64,000 nt of DNA from Reticulitermes speratus. Lineage: Eukaryota; Arthropoda; Insecta; Blattodea; Rhinotermitidae. Below, piece by piece: positions 35,319 to 45,620 of this stretch. The notes beneath the pieces were generated by a model, which was not told the DNA's origin, did no database searches, and saw nothing but the letters and a program-made list of their open reading frames with translations. The stretch spans positions 55,389,635 to 55,453,634 of the forward strand of contig JAJKFL010000005.1 in assembly GCA_021186555.1 (NCBI GenBank). The letters run 5' to 3'. Position 1 is the first letter of the stretch. Each line of letters opens with the position of its first letter. Both the position numbers and the translations under genes were made by a program.

Positions 35319-38300
35319 AGCAAGCAGTTTAGTGTGTTTAGCCTGTGTGGTGAGAATGACAGATGGTATAGCAAGCAGTTTAGTGTGTGCAGACTTTGTG
35401 GTGAGAATGGCAGGTGATACAGCAAGTAGTTTAGTGTGTGCAGGCCTTGTGGTGAGAATGGCAGGTGATACAGCAAGTAGTTTAGTGTGTGCAGACTTTG
35501 TGGTGAGAATGGCAGGTTATACAGCAAGTAGTTTAGTGTGTGCAGACTTTGTGGTGAGAATGGCAGGTGATACAGCAAGTAGTTTAGTGTGTGCAGGCCT
35601 TGTGGTGAGAATGGCAGGTGATACAGCAAGTAGTTTAGTGTGTGCAGACTTTGTGGTGAGAATGGCAGGTGATACAGCAAGTAGTTTAGTGTGTGCAGAC
35701 TTTGTGGTGAGAATGGCAGGTGATACAGCAAGTAGTTTAGTGTGTGCAGACTTGTGGTGAGAATGGCAGGTGATACAGCAAGTAGTTTAGTGTGTGCAGG
35801 CCTTGTGGTGAGAATGGCAGGTTATACAGCAAGTAGTTTAGTGTGTGCAGACTTTGTGGTGAGAATGGCAGGTGATACAGCAAGTAGTTTAGTGTGTGCA
35901 GGCCTTGTGGTGAGAATGGCAGGTGATACAGCAAGTAGTTTAGTGTGTGCAGACTTTGTGGTGAGAATGGCAGGTTATACAGCAAGTAGTTTAGTGTGTG
36001 CAGACTTTGTGGTGAGAATGGCAGGTGATACAGCAAGTAGTTTAGTGTTGCAGACTTTGTGGTGAGAATGGCAGGTGATACAGCAAGTAGTTTAGTGTAT
36101 GCAGGCCTTGTGGTGAGAATGGCAGGTGGTATAGCAAGTATTATAGTGTGTGCAGACTTGTGGTGAGAATGACAGGTGATATAGCAAGTAGTTTAGTGTA
36201 TGCAGGCCTTGTGGTGAGAATGGCAGGTGGTATAGCAAGTAGTATATGTGTGCAACTGTGTGGTGAGAATGGCAGGTGATACAGCAAATAGTTTAGTGTG
36301 TGCAACTCTGTGGTGAGAATGGCAGGTGGTATAGCAAGTAGTTTAGTGTGTGCAGACTGTGGATGAGAATGACAGATGGTATAGCAAGCAGTTTAGTGTG
36401 TGCAGGACTTGTGGTGAGAATGGCAGGTGATACAGCAAGTAGTTTAGTGTGTGCAGACTTTGTGGTGAGAATGGCAGGTGATACAGCAAGTAGTTTAGTG
36501 TGTGCAGACTTTGTGTGAGAATGGCAGGTGATACAGCAAGTAGTTTAGTGTGTGCAGGCCTTGTGGTGAGAATGGCAGGTGATACAGCAAGTAGTTTAGT
36601 GTGTGCAGCTTGTGGTGAGAATGGCAGGTGATACAGCAAGTATTTAGTGTGTGCAACCTTGTGGTGAGAATGGCAGGTGATACAGCAAGTAGTTTAGTGT
36701 GTGCAGCCTGTGGTGAGAATGGCAGGTGTAAGCAAGTAGTTTAGTGTGTGCAAGCCTTGTGGTGAGAATGGCAGGTGGTATAGCAAGTAGTTTATGTGTG
36801 CAGCTTGTGGTGAGAATGGCAGGTGATACAGCAAGTAGTTTAGTGTTGCAGCCTTGTGGTGAGAATGGCAGGTGATACAGCAAGTAGTTTAGTGTGTGCA
36901 GGCCTTGTGGTGAGAATGCAGGTGATACAGCAAGTAGTTTAGTGTGTGCAGGCCTTGTGGTGAGAATGGCAGGTGATACAGCAAGTAGTTTAGTGTTGTA
37001 GCCTTTGGTGAGAAGGCAGGTGATACAGCAAGTAGTTTAGTGTGTGCAGCTTGTGGTGAGAATGGCAGGTGATACAGCAAGTAGTTTAGTGTGTGCAGAG
37101 CTGTGGTGAGAATGGCAGGTGATACAGCAAGTAGTTTAGTGTGTGCACTGTGGGTGAGAATGGCAGGTGATACAGCAAGTAGTTTAGTGTGTGCAAGCTC
37201 TGTGGTGAGAATGGCAGGTGATAAGCAAGTAGTTTAGTGTGTGCAACTCTGTGGTAGAATGGCAGGTGATACAAAGTAGTTTAGTGTGTGCAGCTTGTGG
37301 TGAGAATGGCAGGTGATACAGCAAGTAGTTTAGTGTGTGCAGGCCTTGTGGTGAGAATGGCAGGTGATCAGCAAGTAGTTTAGTGTGTGCAGGCCTTGTG
37401 GTGAGAATGGCAGGTGATACAGCAAGTAGTTTAAGTGTGTGCACTTGTGGTGAGAATGGCAGGTGTACAGCAAGTAGTTTAGTGTGTGCACCTTGTGGTG
37501 AGAATGGCAGGTGGTATAGCAAGTAGTTTAGTGTGTGCAGCCTTGTGGTGAGAATGGCAGGTGATACAGCAAGTAGTTTAGTGTGGCAGCTCTGTGGTGA
37601 GAATGGCAGGTGATAAGCAAGAGTTTAGTGTGTGCACTTGTGGTGAGAATGGCAGGTGATACAGCAAGTAGTTTAGTGTGTGCAGGCCTGTGGTGAGAAT
37701 GGCAGGTGATACAGCAAGTAGTTTAGTGTGTGCAGCTTGTGGTGAGAATGGCAGGTGGTAAGCAAGTAGTTTAGTGTGTGCAACCTTGTGGTGAGAATGG
37801 CAGGTGATACAGCAAGTAGTTTAGTGTGTGCAGCTCTGTGGTGAGAATGGCAGGTGATACAGCAAGTAGTTTAGTGTGTGCACACTTGTGGTGAGAATGG
37901 CAGTGGATAAGCAAATATTTAGTGTAGTGCAACTCTGTGGTGAGAATGGCAGGTGGTATACGCAAGTAGTTTAGTGTGTGCAACTCTGTGGTGAGAATGG
38001 CAGGTGATCAGCAAGTAGTTTAGTGTGTGCACCTGTGGTGAGAATGGCAGGTATACACAATAGTTTAGTGTGTGCACTCTGTGGTGAGAATGGCAGGTGG
38101 TATAGCAAGTAGTTTAGTGTGTGCAGCCTTGTGGTGAGAATGGCAGGTGATAAGCAAGTAGTTTAGTGTGTGCAACCTTGTGGTGAGAAATGGCAGGTGA
38201 TAAGCAGTAGTTTAGTGTGTGCAGACCTGTGGTGAGAAATGGCAGGTGTATAAGCAAGTAGTTTAGTGTGTGCAACTCTGTGGTGAGAATGGCAGTGGTA

Positions 38301-41202
38301 TAAGCAAGTAGTTTAGTGTGTGCAATGCTTGTGGTGAGAATGGCAGGTGATACAGCAAGTAGTTAAGTGTGTGCAGCCTTGTGGTGAGAATGGCAGGTGA
38401 TACAGCAAGTAGTTTAGTGTGTGCAGCTCTGTGTGGTGAGAATGGCAGGTGGATACAGCAAGTAGTTTAGTGTGTGCAGACTCTGTGTGAGAATGGCAGG
38501 TGATACAGCAAGTAGTTTAGTGTGTGCAGACTTGTGGTGAGAATGGCAGGGATAGCAAGTAGTTTAGTGTGTGCAGACCTGTGGTGAGAATGGCAGGTAT
38601 ACAGCAAGTAGTTTAGTGTGTGCAGCCTTGTGGTGAGAATGGCAGGTGATACAGCAAGTAGTTTAGTGTGTGCAGGCCTTGTGGTGAGAATGGCAGGTGA
38701 TACAGCAAGTAGTTTATGTGTGCACTCTGTGGTGAGAATGGCAGGTGTATAGCAAGTAGTTTAGTGTGTGCAACTTGTGGTGAGAATGGCAGGTGTATAC
38801 AGAAGTAGTTTAGTGTGTGCAGCTTGTGGTGAGAATGGCAGGTATACAGCAAGTAGTTTAGTGTGTGCACCTTGTGGTGAGAATGGCAGGTGTAAGCAAG
38901 TAGTTTATGTGTGCAACCTGTGGTGAGAATGGCAGGTGGATAGCAAGTAGTTTAGTGTGTGCAACCTTGTGGTGAGAATGGCAGGTGTATAGCAAGTAGT
39001 TTAGTGTGTGCACCTGTGGTGAGAATGGCAGGTGATACAGCAAGTAGTTTAGTGTGTGCACTTGTGGTGAGAATGGCAGGTGATAGCAAGTAGTTTAGTG
39101 TGTGCAGCCTTGTGGTGAGAATGGCAGGTGATACAGCAAGTAGTTTAGTGTGTGCAGCCTTGTGGTGAGAATGGCAGGTGATACAGCAAGTAGTTTAGTG
39201 TGGCAGGCCTTGTGGTGAGAATGGCAGGTGATACAGCAAGTAGTTTAGTGTGTGCAGCTTGTGGTGAGAATGGCAGGTGATACAGCAAGTAGTTTAGTGT
39301 GTGCAGCCTTGTGGTGAGAATGGCAGGTGTGATACAGGAAGTAGTTTAGTGTGTGCAGCCTGTGGTGAGAATGGCAGGTGATACAGAAGTAGTTTATGTG
39401 TGCAGGCCTTGTGGTGAATGGCAGGTGATACAGCAAGTAGTTTAGTGTGTGCAGAGCCTGTGGTGAGAAATGGCAGGTGATACAGCAAGTAGTTTAGTGT
39501 GTGCAGGCCTTGTGGTGAGAATGGCAGTGATACAGCAAGTACTTAGTGTGTGCACTCTGTGGTGAGAATGGCAGGTGATACAGCAATTGTGTGCAGACTT
39601 TGTGGTGAGAATGACAGGTGATACAGCAAGTAGTTTAGTGTGTGCAGGCCTTGTGGTGAGAATGGCAGGTGATACAGCAAGTAGTTTAGTGTGTGCAGGC
39701 CTTGTGGTGAGAATGGCAGGTGATACAGCAAGTAGTTTAGTGTGTGCAAGCCTTGTGGTGAGAATGGCAGGTGATACAGCAAGTAGTTTAGTGTGTGCAG
39801 GCCTGTGGTGAGAATGGCAGGTGATACAGCAAGTAGTTTAGTGTGTGCAAGCTTGTGGTGAGAATGGCAGGTGATACAGCAAGTAGTTTAGTGTAGCGCC
39901 TTGTGGTGAGAATGGCAGGTGATACAGCAAGTAGTTAGTGTGTGCAAGCCTGTGGTGAGAATGGCAGGTGATCAGCAAGTAGTTTAGTGTGTGCAGACTC
40001 TGTGGTGAAATGGCAGGGATAAGCAAGCAGTTTAGTGTGTGCAGACTCTTGTGGTGAGAATGGCAGGTGATACAGCAAGTAGTTTAGTGTGTGCAGCCTT
40101 GTGGTGAGAATGGCAGTGATACAGCAAAGTAGTTTAGTGTGTGCAGGCCTTGTGGTGAGAATGGCAGGTGATACAGCAAGTAGTTTAGTGTGTGCAGACT
40201 TTGTGGTGAGAATGGCAGGTGATACAGCAAGTAGTTTAGTGTGTGCAGGCCTTGTGGTGAGAAATGGCAGGTGATAAGCAAGTAGTTTAGTGTGTGCAGG
40301 CCTTGTGGTGAGAATGGCAGGTGATACAGCAAGTAGTTTAGTGTGTGCAGGCCTTGTGGTGAGAATGGCAGGTGATACAGAAGTAGTTTAGTGTGTGCAG
40401 GCCTTGTGGTGAGAATGGCAGGTGATACAGCAAGTAGTTTAGTGTGTGCAGCTCTGTGGTGAGAATGGCAGGTGATACAGCAAGTAGTTTAGTGTGTGCA
40501 GACTTGTGTGAGAATGGCAGGTGATACAGCAAGTAGTTTAGTGTGTGCAGCTCTGTGGTGAGAATGGCAGGTGATACAGCAAGTAGTTTAGTGTGTGCAA
40601 CTCTGTGGTGAGAATGGCAGGTGGTATAGCAAGTAGTTTAGTGTGTGCAACTCTGTGGTGAGAATGGCAGGTGGTATAGCAAGTAGTTTATTGTGTGCAA
40701 CTCTTTGGTGAGAATGGCAGGTGGTATAGCAAGTAGTTTAGTGTGTGCAACTCTGTGGTGAGAATGGCAGGTGGTATAGCAAGTAGTTTATTGTGTGCAA
40801 CTCTGTGGTGAGAATGGCAGGTGGTATAGCAAGTAGTTTAGTGTGTGCAACTCTGTGGTGAGAATGGCAGGTGGTATAGCAAGTAGTTTATTGTGTGCAA
40901 CTCTTTGGTGAGAATGGCAGGTGGTATAGCAAGTAGTTTAGTGTGTGCAACTCTGTGGTGAGAATGGCAGGTGGTATAGCAAGTAGTTTATTGTGTGCAA
41001 CTCTGTGGTGAGAAAGGCAGGTGGTATAGCAAGTAGTTTAGTGTGTGCAACTCTGTGGTGAGAATGGCAGTGGTATAGCAAGTAGTTTATTGTGTGCAAC
41101 TCTGTGGTGAGAATGGCAGGTGGTATAGCAAGTAGTTTATTGTGTGCAACTCTGTGGTGAGAAAGGCAGGTGGTATAGCAAGTAGTTTAGTGTGCGCAGG
41201 CT
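35319..41202. repeat. 51-bp tandem array (about 115 copies, 5.9 kb)
   Basis: The unit is gcaagtagtttagtgtgtgc, agactttgtggtgagaatgg, caggtgataca. It equals 17 codons, so regular parts stay open on both strands (VVRMAGDTASSLVCADF, or LHTLNYLLYHLPFSPQS in reverse). The left part (35319-36100) and right part (40550-41202) are regular. The right part is a distinct subfamily (gtgtgcaactctgtggtgag, ggtggtatagc). The middle, roughly 36100-40500, is full of one- and two-base deletions. Confidence 0.97.
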
Positions 41203-41604
41203 TGGAGATAATGATACGGTAGTGGTCTGGGCAGATTGTATGTTATGGCTCTCGGAAGGAAGGGCCGAACGTCTGCAGACCTGTTATTAGCTAACTGCAG
41301 CTCCTGCTAGCGGGATAGACGTGAGCAGTGGAACACACTGCACTTTTGTTCTAATACTTACCTTTTTTCTTATGAAAAATTCGACAGGAAAATTTGACAA
41401 TTATTACATTGGTTGTTCGAAGGTGTAGGCCCTACTGATGTTAAGTGAAACTGTGGGGGGGGGGGGGGGGGGTGCTGTAATGTTTCCACGCCCCTTTAAC
41501 TAATTCCAAGTGGATCATTCCTTTTTGGAAAGCTAAATTGCACTTCATTAGTCAAATCATTCCATGCAGTTCATATCATCCGAAAATTCATCACCGTAAA
41601 GCTA
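41203..41604. other. Spacer with an 18-G homopolymer
   Basis: A run of 18 G lies at 41455-41472. No gene or repeat family is recognised otherwise. Confidence 0.6.
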
Positions 41605-41700
41605 ATCGTTGCTCAGCTATCCAAGATTTTTCCTGTATTTTATGCAGTCCGAAGGTTCAGTACATCAGTCACAACAGCCCGCCGTTGGTCCCTGGTGTAA
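41605..41700 (-). mobile_element. LINE family 1, short decayed 3' fragment
   Basis: The reverse complement shows gaaccttcggactgcataaa against the family's ccttcgggttccataaaa, with neighbouring similarity to the last coding part. It is short and degenerate. Confidence 0.5.
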
Positions 41701-41828
41701 GGCACGCAGATGCATCTCGCATTCTACCTCCCAAATTCTCTAAATCATTTTTTAAATTTTACCGTCTCATAACTCCAGATATTCCAAATTGTGTCTGCTT
41801 TATGTTCTTGACCAAACATCACACGTGT

Positions 41829-42302
41829 CATCATTCCGCAGTCTGTCTTACGACAGGTCCGTAGCCTCTTCATTCTGTAGTCTGTCTTACGACAGGTCCG
41901 TAGCCTCTTCATTCTGTAGTCTGTCTTACGACAGGTCCGTAGCCTCTTCATTCTGTAGTCTGTCTTACGACAGGTCCGTAGCCTCTTCATTCTGCAGTCT
42001 GTCTTACGACAGGTCCGTAGCCTCTTCATTCTGTAGTCTGTCTTACGACAGGTCCGTAGCCTCTTCATTCTGTAGTCTGTCTTACGACAGGTCCGTAGCC
42101 TCTTCATTCTGTAGTCTGTCTTACGACAGGTCCGTAGCCTCTTCATTCTGCAGTCTGTCTTACGACAGGTCCGTAGCCTCTTCATTCTGCAGTCTGTCTT
42201 ACGACAGGTCCGTAGCCTCTTCATTCTGTAGTCTGTCTTACGACAGGTCCATAGCCTCTTCATTCTGCAGTCTGTCTTACGACAGGTCCGTAGCCTCTTC
42301 CA
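41829..42302. repeat. 39-bp tandem array made from the end of a LINE reading frame (about 12 copies)
   Basis: On the minus strand each unit reads agaggctacggacctgtcgt, aagacagactgcagaatga. In the LINE frame this is RGYGPVVRQTAE followed by stop, the exact C-terminus of the LINE product that ends at 42260. In another minus-strand frame the array is open as MKRLRTCRKTDYR repeats, which is a by-product. Variants are tgcag or tgtag. Confidence 0.96.
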
Positions 42303-42866
42303 AAGCGAGTTCTACACAGGGTACGATCTAGTGCTTCCTCTTTCAATTTACAGTATCTTCTATTTTCCTTAAGGTCATCCAGTAGCTGCTTACGTCTTCT
42401 CCCTCGTCTTCCCGTCATTTCTATCCTTCCCTCTAACTTTCCTTCAATCACATGTTTCAGAAGGCAGTTTCTACGCAAGATGTGACCAATCCAGTTAGCC
42501 TTTCTTCTTTTTATTGTATGTACGATATTCCTCTCCTCCTTGACTCTCTGTAATACTTCTTCATTTCTCACACGATCGGTCCAACTGATCTTCTCCATTC
42601 TTCTCCAGCACCACATTTCAAAACTTTCCAGATACTTCCGATCCACTTTCCCAAGTGTCCACGTTTCAGCACCACACAAAGCTACGCTTCAAATGTAGCA
42701 CTTTACTAGTTTCTTACTTAAATTTAAGTCCAGTTTGCCGGTCAAAAGAGTCTTCTTGTTGAATGCTGCTTTTGCCATGGCAATTCTAGATTTAATGTCA
42801 CGTGTACACCTTGCATCATTTGTTATCGTGCTACCCAAATAATTGAAATATTCCACATTCTCCAAT
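42260..42866 (-). pseudogene. LINE family 2 reverse-transcriptase C-terminal region
   Basis: This is the segment after the polymerase core of a non-LTR retrotransposon. Near 42860 the reading is EYFNYLGSTITNDARCTRD, then KSRIAMAKAAFNKK and LVKCYI, followed by an in-frame TGA near 42690 where related sequences carry a Trp codon. The frame then runs uninterrupted from 42679 to the stop at 42260-42262: CGAETWTLGKVDRKYLESFE, MWCWRRMEKISWTDRVRNEE, GHILRRN and GRRGRRRKQLLDDLKE. The 5' part of the element is missing. Its last codons are the founder of the 39-bp array. The single stop makes it a recent pseudogene, or the stop is a sequence error. Confidence 0.87.
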
Positions 42867-43124
42867 CACAGCTGTTTATAGACTCAAAATTTAGGGGTTT
42901 ATTATATTGGGAAGCGGTTCATCCCTTGAAGCACAATTTTCGCAAAATGTATTTGTGTTTCGTTCGGTTGCCACAAAAAACAGCAACTGTTTCACTAACC
43001 AGCATTAACCGGCTGCCTTTTTAAATGTATTTTCAGTGGAGTAGAAACAAAGTCATAACGATGTACAAATGTCGCTGCCCAAGTCAGACAGACATACGGG
43101 GCGGTAGACATAGCTTATAGCTGT

Positions 43125-43340
43125 TATTTCTTAAATTCGGCAGTGGCCAACTTCACTCCCCCGCCGCTTTACCTCTAGGAAAGGAACCTCCCGTTCACAC
43201 TAAATAGAGGACGGATGTGTCCCAGATGTGTCCTGGACGTTTTTCAAAACAGAACAAATTTTTTGCCTCTGCCTGGAAACTAACCCTGGATCGTCCTATC
43301 TGTACCCTAATCACTAAACTGACTGCGCTGTAAATGCAAA
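43125..43340 (-). mobile_element. SINE family A, diverged copy
   Basis: Segments in family order are agtggccaacttcactcccc, cgccgctttacctctaggaa, gtcctggacg, ccctggatcgtcc and actaaactgactgcgctgt. The head is partly preserved and the tail lost. Neither promoter box is a good match. Confidence 0.68.
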
Positions 43341-43645
43341 TAGGTAGATTTACATGCTTCAAACCGCAATTTTTAGACGTCTCTCCTGTAGAATAATAAA
43401 CGTCTGTCTCTCTCTGTAGATCCCTCAAAATTTCAAAACTTCGGACCGGCAGCGAAGAGAAGAGTAAAGGTGTCAAGCGAACTTAGTCCTGTTTTGCACG
43501 CGAAGCACGTCAGTCTTCGTGTCCTTGCCGATGACGACGTTACGCAACGCGTGCAGTGACCACTGCGCCGTCGTTAGAACGACGTCCTCCGTCTGACAGG
43601 CAAATGACACCGGCAGCAGTGTGCCCAGCTAACAACCAGATCCCT
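43341..43645. other. No gene seen
   Basis: GC-richer unique spacer with no recognisable feature. Confidence 0.5.
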
Positions 43646-43860
43646 TGTTGTATATAATCTTTTGGGTTTTTACCCGGCGTCGTTTTTTTTTTTTTCGTAA
43701 GAAACCAACGTTTCGGGACTACTTGTCTGTCCCATCTTCAGGGTCTCCTTTTCCTCGTTCACCTCGAGGCCCTGAAGATGGGACAGACAAGTAGTCCCGA
43801 AACGTCGGTTTCTTATCAAAAAACGACGCCGGGTAAAAACCCAAAATGTTTTATACAACA
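43646..43860. mobile_element. Inverted-repeat element with two hammerhead-like motifs
   Basis: The arms 43646-43743 and 43770-43860 are inverse copies around a 26-bp centre. The plus-strand motif has CTGAAGA (43772-43778), one extra T, stem II GGGAC/GTCCC (43780-43784 with 43794-43798), GAAA and ACGTC ending at 43806. The bases upstream (43766-43771) and downstream (43807-43812) can form a 6-bp stem I with two G-T pairs. The minus-strand twin (43708-43742) can form a 7-bp stem I. Outer parts share gacgccgggtaaaaaccc. No protein is encoded. Confidence 0.85.
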
Positions 43861-44344
43861 TTACGACCGCTGCGGTAGCCTTCAATCACATAACCAGCCC
43901 GCTTACTTAACCGTCAGGAAGACGACAATACAACCAGCCCCTGCGGTGTGTTACAATCGGGGACAGAAGTCACGTTCTTTGAGTCACGAGTGTTTCAAGG
44001 ATAGCAGATAATTCACGTGTTAGACGTTCTTTACGAAGTACGAGAAGAGAATTCCGTACGTACAGACCACATCCGTCCGTCTGTGACCTAGTATTAGTGA
44101 CTAAACCTTTGGCAGGTTTTCACCAAATTCGGTATAAGGGTTCTTTATGAGCAGTTGTGCAGTTCACAGAAATAGGCCCACTGTGCTGTTTCAGGACAGA
44201 AGGTGCCTGTGTGATGCCGCTGAACAGCCGCGACTTACGTGCACAGTCACACTCTGCACAGGACGGTCAACGAAACTAACGGCACTTGTCACGTTTAGTG
44301 CAAAGCTACCGTCAGATCTTCACGTTTTGATTTTCACGAAAATA
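43861..44344. other. No gene seen
   Basis: Unique sequence between the inverted-repeat element and a LINE fragment. Short frames show no motif. Confidence 0.5.
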
Positions 44345-44803
44345 CACGTACGGAAATATAATTTTGCCTGTTGTTTTGTATAGGTGTGAAAATTGGTCTC
44401 TCACACTGAGGGAGGAACATAGGCTGAGGGTGTTCGAGAATAGGGTGCTGAGGGGGATATTTGGGCGTAAGGGGGACGAGGTAACAGGGGGTGGAGAAGA
44501 CTACATAACGAGGAACTTAATGATCTGTACTCGTCACCAAATATTATTCAGGTGATCAAATCAAGAAGAATGAGGTGGGCGGGGCATGTAGCACGTATGG
44601 GTGAGGGGAGAGGTGCATACAGGATTTTGGTGGGGAGACCTGAGGGAAGGAGACAACTTGGAAGACCCAGGCGTAGATGGGAGGATAATATTAAAATGGA
44701 TCTTCAAGAAGTGGATGGGGGCATGGACTGGATTGATCTGGCTCAGGATAGGGACAGGTGGCGGGCTCTTGTGAATGCGGTAATGAACCTTCGGGTTCCA
44801 TAA
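44345..44803 (+). pseudogene. LINE family 1 C-terminal coding region, frameshifted
   Basis: This is the best copy of the family here. The first frame reads [40 protein letters not shown]. The LINE reading then continues in another frame as [14 protein letters not shown], then [38 protein letters not shown] and [20 protein letters not shown], with a stop at 44801-44803. The switch lies in the G-rich run near 44487-44495 and looks like a one-base deletion. The upstream reverse-transcriptase core is missing, so this is a 5'-truncated insertion. Confidence 0.9.
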
Positions 44804-45214
44804 AACGAGGGGAATTTCTTGACTAGCTGACGACCTGCTAGCTTCTCAAGAAGGACTGTGCTACATGGAGTTAGTTAGTTAGTTAGTTAGTTATGGGGCC
44901 TTACTTAGGATAGGGACAGGTGGCGGGCTGTTGTGAATGCGGTAATGAACCTTCGGGTTCCATAAAACGAGGGGAATTTCTTGACTAGCTGACGACCTGC
45001 TAGCTTCTCAAGAAGGACTGTGCTACATGGAGTTAGTTAGTTAGTTAGTTAGTTATTAGGGGCCTTACTTAGGATAGGGACAGGTGGCGGGCTGTTGTGA
45101 ATGCGGTAATGAACCTTCGGGTTCCATAAAACGGGGGAATTTCTTGACTAGCTGACGACCTGCTAGCTTCTCAAGAAGGACTGTGCTGCATGGAGTTAGT
45201 TAGTTAGTTAGTTA
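44745..45214 (+). repeat. Tandem triplication of a LINE 3' end (unit about 163 bp)
   Basis: Three copies start at 44745, 44907 and 45071 with aggatagggacaggtggcgg, run through the last codons and the 3' untranslated region, and each ends in (GTTA)n (44871-44893, 45032-45053, 45197-45214). The linker ggggccttact occurs before copies 2 and 3. Copies differ by a few bases, so the duplication is recent. Confidence 0.95.
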
Positions 45215-45464
45215 GACGAAAATCGGCGCAATGACAGGTGCGTCCTTCTGTTACTGTCAAATGAAATTACAGTTTACACGTAACGTAACACCGTATGACA
45301 TTTTTAACGTAAAGAACGCCTCGGTAAAGTCTGTGCTACTACGTCACGGATTGCATAATTTAGGCTACAATTGTAGTCTTGTTTATACTAGACGAATCTC
45401 GAAATTTCAGCGCACTTTTCTGTTTATAAATTTCCTTTCCTATATCACATACAACGGACCGCTG

Positions 45465-45583
45465 TGCTAACGCCCACACCCTCTAGCGCCGAGGTAACAA
45501 ATGGGTTGGAGCTACATTTCCACCTCCTACTCTGTGACTAAATAGGCATGTCATGGGTTGAGCTTTACCTTACCATATTACAT
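45465..45583 (+). mobile_element. SINE family A, 3' fragment
   Basis: Segments tagcgccgaggtaacaaatg, gttggagctac and ggcatgtcatgggttgagct match the terminal third of family A. The head is missing. Confidence 0.75.
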
Positions 45584-45620
45584 AAAAGCTTAAGTACAAA
45601 AACACACAAAGTAATGCATG

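Noticed and set aside
41745..42263. A basic MKRLRTCRKTDYR repeat protein
   Set aside because: It is an alternative frame of a LINE C-terminus repeated in tandem. The original frame has a stop in every unit.
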